From positions 1-32,039 of IMG/VR virus record IMGVR_UViG_3300008116_000226: a stretch of DNA of 32,039 bases; one strand, written 5' to 3'. The notes below the pieces were generated by a model that saw nothing but the letters and a program-made list of their open reading frames with translations, had not been told where the DNA came from and searched no databases. Both the position numbers and the translations under genes were made by a program. This DNA is from a virus. Of this stretch, positions 12,504-20,001 are shown one piece after another; within the stretch, counting starts at the first letter, position 1; each line of letters starts with the position of its first letter.

Positions 12504-13118
12504 TTAATAACGCATCTGCATGTTCGCATTGGTAAATATCCGATTTGCAACCATTTGTAAAGTATGTTGTTCATCGATGCGGATCATCTCCTCTTGGAGC
12601 AATAGATCGGCTTCCTGATCGGCAGCTAGTGCTTTCTCTTGCTGACCTTCAGCCCGAAGGTAGTCAGCGTAGGTGCCGTGTGCCATGTATTGGAACCACT
12701 CGGCAGGAATGGCTGTGGTTTCTCCTGAAGCATCACCATAAGTATCGGCAAATTGCTTCTTGTAGGTTACATAGGCTTCCGTGGGATTAAGATCCCCAGC
12801 AACCAATGTAGCACCATCGGCGGTCACCATGATGTCATATTCTTGGACTGATCGGTTAAGCCATGGTGCTTGCTTATGAATACGGAGATATGTGTCGATA
12901 GCATCTTTTCCAGACTCAGTGTATGGCACCACGCTATTCGTGACTGCTCTTTCTTCCCCGATCTTGAGATATCGAGTCCAGTAATTTGTTGAGCGATATG
13001 CTCGCAATGCTCGACGATTAATCAGTGCCTTGATTCGTCCAAGCTCCAATGTAGCGAAGACAACTCCGCATAATGACTGAATCAAAGATAGCAGTTCAGC
13101 GTAGGTCTTCGTTTGCAT
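12504..13118 (-). CDS. Structural protein, possible head-tail connector/adaptor
   Basis: A 204-residue mostly helical protein: TYAELLSLIQSLCG and RIKALINRRALRAYRSTNYW, then a short mixed middle (YDIMVTADGATLVAG), EWFQYMAHGTYADYLRAEGQ, and a C-terminus MVANRIFTNANMQMRY. The order (helical pair, small beta insert, HGTYADYLRAEGQ helix) recurs in podovirus-like phages beside capsid genes, and I take it as a neck or adaptor protein. The ATG at 13118 overlaps the preceding stop by one base (TGATG). Function inferred from position only. Confidence 0.55.
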   Translation of the reverse strand: MQTKTYAELLSLIQSLCGVVFATLELGRIKALINRRALRAYRSTNYWTRYLKIGEERAVTNSVVPYTESGKDAIDTYLRIHKQAPWLNRSVQEYDIMVTADGATLVAGDLNPTEAYVTYKKQFADTYGDASGETTAIPAEWFQYMAHGTYADYLRAEGQQEKALAADQEADLLLQEEMIRIDEQHTLQMVANRIFTNANMQMRY

Positions 13119-13396
13119 CAAATGTTACCTGCTTTTAGGTGTGATTGTGATTTGAAGAAGTCTCGGACAAACTCTCGGTCGTCCCAGCACTCGGCTCCAT
13201 ATTTGTTTGCGAGTAGTAGATACTCACGTTGTGGAATCGCACCAACAGGTTTACCTGCGATGGATTTCACCTCTTTCATTCTCCTTGCTTCAGCAGCAGC
13301 TTCGATCTCCCTACGTTTCTCCAAGCTCTCGACAAACTTGCGACCAGAGCATAGCTCACGGATCAAGGCAGCATTGATTTCTTCTTCAGCAATCAT
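13118..13396 (-). CDS. Hypothetical protein, 92 aa
   Basis: A 92-residue charged protein, an Arg/Glu/Ala-rich helix (VESLEKRREIEAAAEARRMK) followed by IAGKPVGAIPQREYLLLANK and FVRDFFKSQSHLKAGN. No family recognised. It is the first gene after the capsid-region terminator; its ATG sits at the edge of the terminator's U-tract. Probably a minor virion or assembly factor. Confidence 0.5.
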   Translation of the reverse strand: MIAEEEINAALIRELCSGRKFVESLEKRREIEAAAEARRMKEVKSIAGKPVGAIPQREYLLLANKYGAECWDDREFVRDFFKSQSHLKAGNI

Positions 13397-13431
13397 AAGA
13401 AAGAAGGAGAGGGAGTGTTACCTCCCCCTCC
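13397..13431 (-). terminator. Intrinsic terminator after capsid genes
   Basis: Read on the minus strand: arm GGAGGGGGAG (13431-13422), loop GTAACA, arm CTCCCTCTCC (13415-13406). This is a 10-bp stem with one G-U pair, followed by TTCTTTCTT. The hairpin lies 11 nt after the stop of the 13443-13859 gene and ends directly at the next start codon, so read-through would be needed for the downstream genes unless they have their own promoter. Confidence 0.7.
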
Positions 13432-13442
13432 TGAGTTTGGGA

Positions 13443-13859
13443 TTAAGGCGTGATGTCGAACGGATTGAGAATCGTCAAAGCGATCACAATCTCACCAGCA
13501 GTGATGTTGGCAACAGTTCCACCAAGAGTCGCAATGATATTGACTGGCGATGTAGTGTTGTTGACATAACCAGGCTCTGTATCGAGCAAGGTGCCACTGT
13601 TGTAGGCAGTTGCTGTCAGACCATCAAGGTCAGTTGATGCAACGAAACCAGCAGCAGTTCCAGTAACACCAAGCGTAATGGTGATGTCACTTGCTCCTGC
13701 GATTGCAGTGATAACAGTTACACACGCATTGGTAACGATACCGCCGCGAGGCACTACTCCGACTACCCGTGCTGCCGTGCCTCCAGAAACAAGTTCAGAG
13801 GCTGCGATACGGAAGAAGTGGGTAAACCCACGCGATTCATTATTGGCTAATTGTGGCAT
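13443..13859 (-). CDS. Capsid-associated protein (possible decoration protein)
   Basis: A 138-residue protein made almost wholly of beta strands and small residues (FFRIAASELVSGGTAARVVG, VVPRGGIVTNACVTVITAIA, and a C-terminus ITAGEIVIALTILNPF). The position directly after the major capsid gene, similar length and Gly/Ala/Thr composition fit a capsid decoration or stabilising protein. No family is recognised with certainty. Its start has the leader aactaacacattATG, nearly the same as that of the 27099-27944 gene. Confidence 0.55.
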   Translation of the reverse strand: MPQLANNESRGFTHFFRIAASELVSGGTAARVVGVVPRGGIVTNACVTVITAIAGASDITITLGVTGTAAGFVASTDLDGLTATAYNSGTLLDTEPGYVNNTTSPVNIIATLGGTVANITAGEIVIALTILNPFDITP

Positions 13860-13884
13860 AATGTGTTAGTTTCTTGTGTTAGGA

Positions 13885-14880
13885 TTAGTAAGCGATTTTT
13901 CCGTGGGCTTGAGGATGCTTGACGCACAGTGTGCCAGCAACGTCTACGAAACCACGCTCACCACCACCTTGGTTCTCAAGGCGAGTAGCACCCATCGGAA
14001 TCAGGGTGTTAAAGCCCAGATACTTAGGATTGAGGACGTAGCCTACGTTGGTCGAACCGGTTGGCATACAGCTTGGGTTGCCGTTCACGATCTTCACAAG
14101 ACCGAAGTCGGAGTCATACAGGTTCACCGAGAGGGTGATTGCTTTGCTCGTAGCGTCTTGGTTAACGTGGTAGGTCACGCCAGCGTTGGCGGGTTGCGCA
14201 CGGGTGAAGTTGCTGATCAACTGACGAAGTGCTACGTTAGCAACAAGCGTCAAGCTGTTCATCTCACCGTTACGAGCGAAGATCGAACCAATCAAGGAAT
14301 TGAACGAAGATTCGCTGATGGTGGACGAGATGATCGAACCCGAAGGAGTGCGGTAGTCAGCAGGAACTGGATTCGTAGCTTGTGCCGTGGACTGAATCCA
14401 CTTGCCAAGACCACGCATACCGTAAGGAGTGCCAGCACCGTTCTCAACCGTCATCTCGTTGTCAGAGGCGATGGTTGCTTCGATGTCGCGTTTGATCTCA
14501 CGCATCGACTTAGCTTCAGCTTGTGCGACATTGGCAGGACCAACGCTCGTTACAGCTTGTTGCAGGTTCGATACGATGTAGTCACGGCGCATCAGTTGGA
14601 TGTAGTTACCCAGGCGGGCGCGGTTAGCGAACTTGTCGGAGAACGAAGTCACATCCGAACCTTCGCTAATACCAGTGGTAGCTGGAGCAGCAAGAGAGTC
14701 AACAGTCCACTCAGAATAGGTGGCGCTGGCTTTACCTTTGCTGCAAAGCGAGAGGATGGGAGTTTCTTCAGGAGCCAGGATAGCAAGTTCATTGCTGAGA
14801 TCCTCGCGGTTCGATACGGCGGAACCCTGACCAGTTTTTGCGGTCGGGGCAGATGGTTGATAAGTATTTGAGATAGGCAT
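13885..14880 (-). CDS. Major capsid protein, SU10/DUF5309 type
   Basis: A 331-residue HK97-fold capsid protein. Diagnostic blocks: NREDLSNELAILAPEETPIL (25-44), then TYSEWTVDSLAAP, RARLGNYIQLMRRDYIVSNL (about 87-106) and AQAEAKSMREIKRDIEATIA (119-138). The sequence NREDL…AP-x-E-TP…Y-x-EW…D-x-L, plus the E-loop and KRD-x-EA spine helix, is that of the SU10-like capsid family. It has a Gly-rich end and no protease or N-terminal delta domain, so the separate scaffold upstream fits. It is the most strongly expected virion gene here, and its opposite strand also carries a 331-codon open frame, judged an artefact. Confidence 0.9.
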   Translation of the reverse strand: MPISNTYQPSAPTAKTGQGSAVSNREDLSNELAILAPEETPILSLCSKGKASATYSEWTVDSLAAPATTGISEGSDVTSFSDKFANRARLGNYIQLMRRDYIVSNLQQAVTSVGPANVAQAEAKSMREIKRDIEATIASDNEMTVENGAGTPYGMRGLGKWIQSTAQATNPVPADYRTPSGSIISSTISESSFNSLIGSIFARNGEMNSLTLVANVALRQLISNFTRAQPANAGVTYHVNQDATSKAITLSVNLYDSDFGLVKIVNGNPSCMPTGSTNVGYVLNPKYLGFNTLIPMGATRLENQGGGERGFVDVAGTLCVKHPQAHGKIAY

Positions 14881-14898
14881 AGTTTTGTGCGGTTGAAA

Positions 14899-15909
14899 TT
14901 ATTTGTATTTGGCAATTCTAGCGGCAATCCATTCTTCTGGGCTTCCACTCTTTTCAAAGCGTGAATACGCATCTACAACTTTCGATTTGGAAGATGTCGA
15001 GGACTTCGCGGCACCCGCTCCAAATGGGGAAGAAGATGGACTGATTTTCAGTTTATTCCCCACCGCAGGTTGTCTCTTAATCCTTGTCCCTCCGTTAATC
15101 GAGTTAGCAGCATGAGCCAAGATGTATTCAATTTGGTAGCCAATTTCAGGAACTTGTTTGCGTAGCTTTTCGATAAGTGGATCAGACACTAGATCCCTGA
15201 ACTGCTTCCCAACAGGAGTTGATTCGTCCTTGATGTCAGGGACTTCCTCTTCTGCTGCTGCGATGTATTGACCTTTCAACTGCTCCATCTGAACGATCTG
15301 CTGGAGATGCGCTTGCTGGGCAGGTAGATACTTGGTTAATGCATCACGGGAATTACGGTTAGCTTTGCGGATCTGCTGCTTGGTGAACTCCTTGTCTCCT
15401 ACGAGGATGATATCGTCTGCACGATAGTCTTCGTATTCTTCAAGAAGAGCATCTGTTGTCTCAAGTGTTCTCTCAAGTTCTTGATACTTCGCTTTCAAGT
15501 CATCGAATGACTGGATTTCACGAAATGGATTCTCCTCTTGAGGGACTTCCTTGACTTGCGGTTGAGATTGAATCTTTTCCTCCAGGGCTTTTTTCTGAGC
15601 AGTTAGCTCTCCGATGCGTTGCAGCAACCGGCTTTTACCCTTTTTGGCTAAGGCTTGAATCTGCTCCGTGGTCAACGACAGTAGATCAACTTCACTTTCC
15701 TCTTCCTCCTCTTCGGCTTCCTCCTCGGCTTCCGTTTCTTCAGACTCAGCAGGAACTTCTTCCTCTTCATCCTCGGAAACTTCCTCTTCGGATTGTTCCT
15801 CTGGTTCTGGTTCGGGGTTATGTTTTTCCATTCTCTGAGCTACAAGCTCTTCAAATGACAGGTTGGACACTGATTCAATAGCTTCAGCGGTAGCTTCTGG
15901 ATTACTCAT
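14899..15909 (-). CDS. Scaffolding protein, acidic/coiled coil
   Basis: A 336-residue protein directly before the capsid gene. Residues ~32-75 are almost continuous Glu/Ser/Pro (EEEVSEDEEEEVPAESEE). From about 80 there are coiled-coil helices (IGELTAQKKALEEKI, DDLKAKYQELERTLETTDAL), and the C-terminus ends in a basic helix (EEWIAARIAKYK), the usual capsid-binding feature of scaffolds. Acidic tract, coiled coil, basic tail and gene position all fit. The start is the ATG at 15909 (MSNPEATAEAIE); an in-frame GTG at 15960 adds a non-conserved hydrophobic piece lying over the promoter. Confidence 0.8.
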   Translation of the reverse strand: MSNPEATAEAIESVSNLSFEELVAQRMEKHNPEPEPEEQSEEEVSEDEEEEVPAESEETEAEEEAEEEEEESEVDLLSLTTEQIQALAKKGKSRLLQRIGELTAQKKALEEKIQSQPQVKEVPQEENPFREIQSFDDLKAKYQELERTLETTDALLEEYEDYRADDIILVGDKEFTKQQIRKANRNSRDALTKYLPAQQAHLQQIVQMEQLKGQYIAAAEEEVPDIKDESTPVGKQFRDLVSDPLIEKLRKQVPEIGYQIEYILAHAANSINGGTRIKRQPAVGNKLKISPSSSPFGAGAAKSSTSSKSKVVDAYSRFEKSGSPEEWIAARIAKYK

Positions 15910-15951
15910 AACTGGGACGCCATTTACGCTCGGCGGTGCGATACGAAGGAC

Positions 15952-15980
15952 AATTAGCACAAAAGCACCAACTTTGTCAA
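15952..15980 (-). promoter_or_regulatory. Promoter candidate for the capsid unit
   Basis: A perfect TTGACA (15980-15975, minus strand) lies between the terminator at 16017-16041 and the scaffold gene. The -10 is poor: CTAATT at 17-bp spacing or TAATTG at 18. The position between a terminator and a highly expressed gene pair is the main support. Confidence 0.4.
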
Positions 15981-15986
15981 TAGTAA

Positions 15987-16000
15987 ATTTTTATTGAGTT
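15987..16000. repeat. 14-nt repeat shared with the leader at 17641-17654
   Basis: ATTTTTATTGAGTT here is identical to 17641-17654, where (as AACTCAATAAAAAT on the minus strand) it forms the leader of the 17281-17640 gene. Here it sits just upstream of the TTGACA box with no start codon behind it. Confidence 0.6.
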
Positions 16001-16008
16001 TACCACCA

Positions 16009-16041
16009 AAAGAATACCCATAGAGGGATTTCCTCTATGGG
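16009..16041 (-). terminator. Intrinsic terminator upstream of the capsid unit
   Basis: A perfect 10-bp inverted repeat, CCCATAGAGG (16017-16026) and CCTCTATGGG (16032-16041), encloses a 5-nt loop. On the minus strand it is followed by TATTCTTTT, a moderate U-tract. It would stop transcripts coming from the portal/basic-protein region. Confidence 0.7.
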
Positions 16042-16080
16042 CATCTGAACATAAGCAAGCTGAAAACAAAACAGCGAGGG

Positions 16081-16109
16081 AATAAAAGCAGAATCTGATG
16101 AAATGTCAA
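16081..16109 (-). promoter_or_regulatory. Weak promoter candidate
   Basis: TTGACA (16109-16104) with TTTATT at 17-bp spacing (16086-16081) at the end of the 16106-16318 gene. A transcript from here would carry the hairpin at 16017-16041 in its leader. It may be chance, since the -35 overlaps a stop codon. Confidence 0.25.
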
Positions 16110-16318
16110 CCCTGTTTTTTCAACAAAATCAAAAGCTCATCCAGGGTGGCAACACTGCCAACAATCTTCATGACTTCATTCTGCTCGACGCATTGACGCA
16201 GATCACCGAAGAATCGCTCACGCTCATCCTGAATAAACTGGACGATTGTTTTGAACTCATCTCGATCTGAGAGTGCTTCGACAGCTTGCAGGATTGTTGG
16301 TTTTGGTAGTGGTGTCAT
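16106..16318 (-). CDS. Hypothetical protein, 70 aa
   Basis: A 70-residue helical protein, PKPTILQAVEALSDRDEFKT, then IVQFIQDERERFFGDLRQCV and a Leu-rich end (LDELLILLKK). It has no recognised family. ATGA overlap with the HNH-like gene. It is the last gene before the terminator, so expressed with the basic-protein cassette. Confidence 0.5.
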   Translation of the reverse strand: MTPLPKPTILQAVEALSDRDEFKTIVQFIQDERERFFGDLRQCVEQNEVMKIVGSVATLDELLILLKKQG

Positions 16319-16569
16319 TTCAGTCGTCCTTTCGGTTTGTTCTTGGATGTGCGAGGGAATCCTCGGTTTTTACTTACTGGCACAGAGGCGATATTGCAAG
16401 CACGATTGTCTTTGGGATTGTTATTCTTGTGATGAATATCTTTCCCATCACCTTTACATGCCATACCAAGTTTGACCGCTTTAGAACGAGCAGCATTACG
16501 CCCAGCCCGACGAGCAATCTGCTTCGGCTTGCTGTGGTATTCCTGATACTCTTTCTTGTAGTCTCTCAT
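16315..16569 (-). CDS. HNH-like protein, 84 aa
   Basis: An 84-residue strongly basic protein. N-terminal MRDYKKEYQEYHSKPKQIAR is followed by a basic helix (RRAGRNAARSKAVKLG) and then KGDGKDIHHKNNNPKDNRAC-NI (H46-H47, N50, N59), the short His-His…Asn…Asn core of HNH/His-Me finger nucleases. This N-terminal 'Y-K-x-E-Y…P-x-Q-I-A-R-R' form occurs in small phage HNH proteins near portal/terminase genes. No CxxC zinc pairs are seen. Whether it cuts DNA is uncertain. HNH proteins near terminase can assist packaging, which fits its location. ATGA overlaps on both sides. Confidence 0.7.
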   Translation of the reverse strand: MRDYKKEYQEYHSKPKQIARRAGRNAARSKAVKLGMACKGDGKDIHHKNNNPKDNRACNIASVPVSKNRGFPRTSKNKPKGRLK

Positions 16570-16715
16570 TTCATTAGCTTGCGTTTGGCAGCTTTCTTAG
16601 GCATACGACCCATCTTGATCTCGATCTCGACGTAGCCTTTACCTTTTTTGCCGTTCTTCTCTTTGCCGTATTCTTTGCCTTCGTGACCGCAGCCACCTGA
16701 TTTCTTGTTTTTCAT
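16566..16715 (-). CDS. Basic Lys/Gly-rich mini-protein, 49 aa
   Basis: A 49-codon ORF in an ATGA overlap with the HNH-like gene. It begins MKNKKSGGCGHEGKEYGKEK, has a short YVEIEIKMGRMPKKAAKR core and is about one third Lys/Arg. The leader AAATAATCTATGAAAAA is the same as that of the gene just upstream. No family recognised; the coupling supports translation. Confidence 0.55.
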   Translation of the reverse strand: MKNKKSGGCGHEGKEYGKEKNGKKGKGYVEIEIKMGRMPKKAAKRKLMK

Positions 16716-16718
16716 AGA

Positions 16719-16886
16719 TTATTTACGTTTGGATTTTCCTGCTTCACTGAGAGCAATAGCGATTGCTTGCTTGCGATTCTTCACGACTGGTGCTTTACGA
16801 GGACCTTGTGGATCACGACCAGAGTGCAACTTGCCAGCTTTGAACTCGCGCATGACTTTCTTGATTTTGGTTTGTGCTTTTTTCAT
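16719..16886 (-). CDS. DUF6496-like basic mini-protein, 55 aa
   Basis: A 55-codon ORF. The core KVMREFKAGKLHSGRDPQGP and NRKQAIAIALSEAGKSKRK has the pattern 'V-M-x-E-F-K-x-G-x-L-x-S-G…K-V-x-x-R-x-Q-A-I-A-I-A-x-S-E-A'. I recognise this as the DUF6496 group common in phages and some bacteria. The function is unknown. It is highly basic and may travel with packaged DNA or act in head assembly. Confidence 0.7.
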   Translation of the reverse strand: MKKAQTKIKKVMREFKAGKLHSGRDPQGPRKAPVVKNRKQAIAIALSEAGKSKRK

Positions 16887-16889
16887 AGA

Positions 16890-17132
16890 TTATTTCATTG
16901 ATTTACTTCCTCGGCACTTCCATTTACGACGAGAAAGATTGTTTGGGGAATTAGGATCAGATTTCCAATCGCCTTTGATCTTCGCGGAGCGAGCGCAGTA
17001 TGCATCACCCTTTGCAGTGCCAGGGCGAATGCGATCACCACCGTCCTTCGCGGCTCCAGCTTGCCCATACTTGATCGTGCGTGTGCGACCAGTCTTTGGA
17101 TTCTTTACTACTTTCGTGAAACGCTTTTCCAT
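16890..17132 (-). CDS. Conserved basic phage protein, 80 aa
   Basis: An 80-residue Lys/Arg-rich protein: VKNPKTGRTRTIKYGQAGAA, KDGGDRIRPGTAKGDAYCAR, SAKIKGDWKSDPNSPNNLSR and RKWKC. The 'GDAYCARSAKI…DPNSPNNLSRRKWKC' stretch is strongly conserved in phage genomes, but I know of no function. Two cysteines (46 and 73) are within this block. Its ATG overlaps the preceding stop by one base (TAATG). Confidence 0.7.
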   Translation of the reverse strand: MEKRFTKVVKNPKTGRTRTIKYGQAGAAKDGGDRIRPGTAKGDAYCARSAKIKGDWKSDPNSPNNLSRRKWKCRGSKSMK

Positions 17133-17278
17133 TACTTCATCTTTCGCTTGATTTTCCGATCCTGCTTTAGCATCTCTTTTGTTGGCTTTTTACCAGAGCC
17201 TTTGGCATCGCGGATGTTATCCCACATTCCTCGCTGAGAGCGAGAACCGTCTGCGCGTTTGATTAGTTTCTTCATCAT
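17132..17278 (-). CDS. Conserved basic phage mini-protein, 48 aa
   Basis: A 48-codon ORF, MMKKLIKRADGSRSQRGMWD then NIRDAKGSGKKPTKEMLKQD and RKIKRKMK. The pattern 'K-R-A-D-G-S-x-S-x-R-G-x-W-D-N-I-R-x-x-x-G-S-G-K-K-P-T-x-E-M-L-x-Q' is familiar from small phage proteins next to head genes. Function unknown. Two adjacent ATGs compete for the start. Confidence 0.65.
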   Translation of the reverse strand: MMKKLIKRADGSRSQRGMWDNIRDAKGSGKKPTKEMLKQDRKIKRKMK

Positions 17279-17280
17279 TA

Positions 17281-17640
17281 CTACTTAACAAGCTTGCGAA
17301 CAGAAGATGACTGAGTGCCGCGAGCTTTTAATAAGTTAGATCGTGAAGGAGATGAAGATTGCTGAATTTTTGGTTCTTGAAATTTTCGCGCTTTTGCGCT
17401 ACGTGCTAATGCGCCAGGGTCAGGCAATGCAATTGTTTCAATTGTAGCTTTATTATTGTAAGGAGCATAAGACGAACCAAACTTTCCTTTTCCAGATGGA
17501 TTATATAAAGGATCTATTTCCACTGATCGAGTTTGCGCTGATGCCGCATCTCCAAACTTTTTATATTTTGGTAGCCCTTTTAATTTAGGGTCTACTGTAT
17601 AAGTTGAATATTTGATTACTTTTCTATTTTTTTCTGGCAT
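17281..17640 (-). CDS. Hypothetical protein, 119 aa
   Basis: A 119-residue basic, low-complexity protein (PEKNRKVIKYSTYTVDPKLK at the start, Ser-rich QQSSSPSRSNLLKARGTQSS at the end), mostly disordered in appearance. It is clearly more A/T-rich than the portal gene beside it. The leader AACTCAATAAAAATATG contains no Shine-Dalgarno sequence. Possibly a minor virion component. Confidence 0.5.
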   Translation of the reverse strand: MPEKNRKVIKYSTYTVDPKLKGLPKYKKFGDAASAQTRSVEIDPLYNPSGKGKFGSSYAPYNNKATIETIALPDPGALARSAKARKFQEPKIQQSSSPSRSNLLKARGTQSSSVRKLVK

Positions 17641-17676
17641 ATTTTTATTGAGTTAATTATTTGTTGTTGTTTGAAA

Positions 17677-19743
17677 TCACTGTTCCATTCCTTGAGTTGT
17701 TACGCCACCCATTTCAGCAGGTGCTGTTCCGATGCGTCCAATCTCAGCGTTCTGTGCCTGTTGTAGCTGGAATTGATACTGTCCTGCGTATTTCTGCAAG
17801 CGAGAAGCGAATGCCTCATCCTGCTGCGCTCTAGCGGCAACATCAGGTTGTTGGACATAGGCTTGCACCATCTGCATAGCGATCTGCGCTCCGTTTGGTT
17901 GAGCAGGGACTTCGATACCAGAGAAGATCTTGGAGAGGTCATCTGTGACGTTCTTAGCAATCTTCTGCTGGGCTTCTTCCACCGGTTGCAGCACGTAGTC
18001 AGCAAAGATCGGATTGATCGATGAAGCAGCGAACTCCAGTAGTTTATTCACATCAAGAATGCCATTGCGATCCAACTGGACAAGCGCAACCATGTTTTTC
18101 AGCTGAGTCTCTGCTGTATCAGGATCACTCGACAATGAGTCAAACGATACCATAATCGAGTAGTTCTCATCTGGGCTTCCCTTCGTCATCACTTGAGGAT
18201 TAGGATTGCCAGTCACTTGGAAGAAGATTTCATCAGGACCCATGCGCTGATACAACTTCCATGCCATCGTGAGAACGTCTTTAACGTGATCAAGGAACTT
18301 GCCAATGTAATACTGTTGGCGAGCAGTCGAGAGAGGATTGGTAAGATCCAGACCGATAGCGCGATCGGCTTGTCCACGCATGGACATCTCGCTTTCAACG
18401 GAACCGTCATCTCGCGGAGGAATCGGACCGAAGGCGATTTCGCCCAGACGACGATACGGGACTCTGCGCCCAGGACCCCAGTCCGATGGGGGGCGACCGG
18501 CAGGATGCATGATCGGTGGCAATGTTGCCAGTGACGCACGATCGATGCGACTGTCTCTCTCGGTCTTAATCTGCATTTGGGGACCACGGAGAATATCTGA
18601 GAAGGTTTGCACCTCATACATGCGCTTCTGGTCGTTCGCCAGACGAGTTACCACGAATGGGTAGTCGTCGTAGCCATTGAGCAGTTCATGCTTGGCATAA
18701 CCATCGGATTGTGGATGGAACACCGTGCAGTAGATTCCCTCGGAACCATCTTCCTCATCGATGAGACGCTGGTAGGCATAGACCACCATAACCAGGTCAT
18801 TATCGTCGGTGATCGGGAGGCGAGTCTGCGTTTTGACTTTCTCGCCATCGAGATACATCGAGTCTTTGCCACGAAGATTCTCAATAGCGTAGTCCACCCA
18901 CTTACGATCCCATCCTTCGTTGGTCACCTTTTTCTCAAGCTCCTGAGAAGTTAGGAATGTTCGCCAGAACATGTATGGTGCGCGTTGTGGATCTGAGATG
19001 TAGGATGGGAACATAACTTCACCATCGGGAGCGCAGGAGTAGACGACAGGGCAGTCTACCGTTTGACGAGCAAGTGGGATCTCTGCGTTTCCTTTTTCGC
19101 GCAGAGATTTGATTGCTTTCTTTGCTCGCTTCTTGGAAAGATCAGGGAATGAACTTTGCAGCATTTCGATGAGCATCTCATCGTCTTGCTCGCTCAAGAT
19201 CATCTCGACGAGTTCGGGGGATGCTTGTTCGATGTCGCGCAGGTTGACGCTTTGCAGGTAGGTTCGCTTCTCACGATTCCAGCCGACATAAGTCACCATG
19301 ATTCCCTTCTCCATCAGGTAGTTCCCACCAAGCTCCATTTGACGCTTGAAGTCAGGAATGTATGACGAGCGCATCCATTTCAGGAAGCCAGAGACAACTG
19401 CTGCCTTGGGCATTGCTGCCATCGATGTCGGGAACGCTTTGATATGCGAGCGAGAAAGTGCTTGGTCGAATAGCGCGACATACAGATCAATGCGCTCACC
19501 GATGACATTCACTTCCTGATCGGAAGCACCCTGCCACGGGAAAGCATTTGCGCCATTCTTGCGAAGGTCATCAGACTTGCCATCCCAGATGTTTCTGCGG
19601 TCATTGTAAGAACGCAGACAGGATTCAAAGTAGTAATCAAGATCTACCAAGCAGGTGTCATAAGCATTGGATAACGCACCAATGTCGGGTTTCTTATCAA
19701 GGTAGATAAGTGACTCGTCTTCTATTTGTTGAACGTCATTCAT
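17677..19743 (-). CDS. Portal protein (P22-like)
   Basis: A 688-residue protein of portal size. It has an acidic N-terminus with RSYNDRRNIWDGKSDD and NAFPWQGASDQEVNVIGERI (about 45-85), a long helix region, the central ILRGPQMQIKTERDSRIDRA (about 400-420), and a C-terminal Gln/Ala-rich coiled barrel segment (QPNGAQIAMQMVQAYVQQPD onward) ending in a Gly/Met tail. Its size, the NAFPW-x-x-A-S-D start, and the neighbouring terminase support portal. The 12-mer would form the packaging vertex and the tail attachment site. ATGA overlap with the small AT-hook-like gene. Confidence 0.85.
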   Translation of the reverse strand: MNDVQQIEDESLIYLDKKPDIGALSNAYDTCLVDLDYYFESCLRSYNDRRNIWDGKSDDLRKNGANAFPWQGASDQEVNVIGERIDLYVALFDQALSRSHIKAFPTSMAAMPKAAVVSGFLKWMRSSYIPDFKRQMELGGNYLMEKGIMVTYVGWNREKRTYLQSVNLRDIEQASPELVEMILSEQDDEMLIEMLQSSFPDLSKKRAKKAIKSLREKGNAEIPLARQTVDCPVVYSCAPDGEVMFPSYISDPQRAPYMFWRTFLTSQELEKKVTNEGWDRKWVDYAIENLRGKDSMYLDGEKVKTQTRLPITDDNDLVMVVYAYQRLIDEEDGSEGIYCTVFHPQSDGYAKHELLNGYDDYPFVVTRLANDQKRMYEVQTFSDILRGPQMQIKTERDSRIDRASLATLPPIMHPAGRPPSDWGPGRRVPYRRLGEIAFGPIPPRDDGSVESEMSMRGQADRAIGLDLTNPLSTARQQYYIGKFLDHVKDVLTMAWKLYQRMGPDEIFFQVTGNPNPQVMTKGSPDENYSIMVSFDSLSSDPDTAETQLKNMVALVQLDRNGILDVNKLLEFAASSINPIFADYVLQPVEEAQQKIAKNVTDDLSKIFSGIEVPAQPNGAQIAMQMVQAYVQQPDVAARAQQDEAFASRLQKYAGQYQFQLQQAQNAEIGRIGTAPAEMGGVTTQGMEQ

Positions 19744-20000
19744 GCTAGGTATTGGTAGTAATCTTCAAGTTCGGAAGTAACGAGAATAACATCAACTTGC
19801 TTTCCGATCAAGCGTTTTGATATATTGGCAGGACATTTGACATTTACGCTAAATCCATCGATTCTTGCTCTCACCCATGTAGGATTATGGCAAACTCCGA
19901 TAATCATTGCTTTCAATGGCTCTTGGGGCAGATCCTCAATAATCGGTTTTGCGACTTTTGCTGGTCTGCCTCGCTTTTTTGGTTCTTTTTTCGCACTCAT
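19740..20000 (-). CDS. Small protein with AT-hook-like N-terminus
   Basis: An 86-residue protein; the start is the ATG at 20000 because a perfect GGAGGT (20013-20008) lies 7 nt upstream. The N-terminus KKEPKKRGRPAKVAKP contains the AT-hook core RGRP, which binds the minor groove of A/T-rich DNA. The rest is a small beta domain (PLKAMIIGVCHNPTWVRARI, VILVTSELEDYYQYL). It lies between TerL and the portal, so a packaging or connector role is plausible but not shown. Confidence 0.6.
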   Translation of the reverse strand: MSAKKEPKKRGRPAKVAKPIIEDLPQEPLKAMIIGVCHNPTWVRARIDGFSVNVKCPANISKRLIGKQVDVILVTSELEDYYQYLA

Positions 20001-20001
20001 A

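Noticed and set aside
13876-14871. Open 331-codon frame on the plus strand, exactly opposite the capsid gene
   Set aside because: Its translation is Arg/Val/Thr-rich without domain-like pattern, and the opposite strand encodes a clear SU10-type capsid protein. Long antisense frames arise from the capsid gene's codon bias.
15910-15960. GTG-initiated extension of the scaffold protein
   Set aside because: It overlaps the promoter candidate and reads as an unrelated hydrophobic stretch; the ATG at 15909 starts the acidic scaffold sequence.
18193-18954. Several plus-strand and minus-strand frames inside the portal gene
   Set aside because: All are short, overlap a 688-codon frame with portal features, and have no leaders or motifs.
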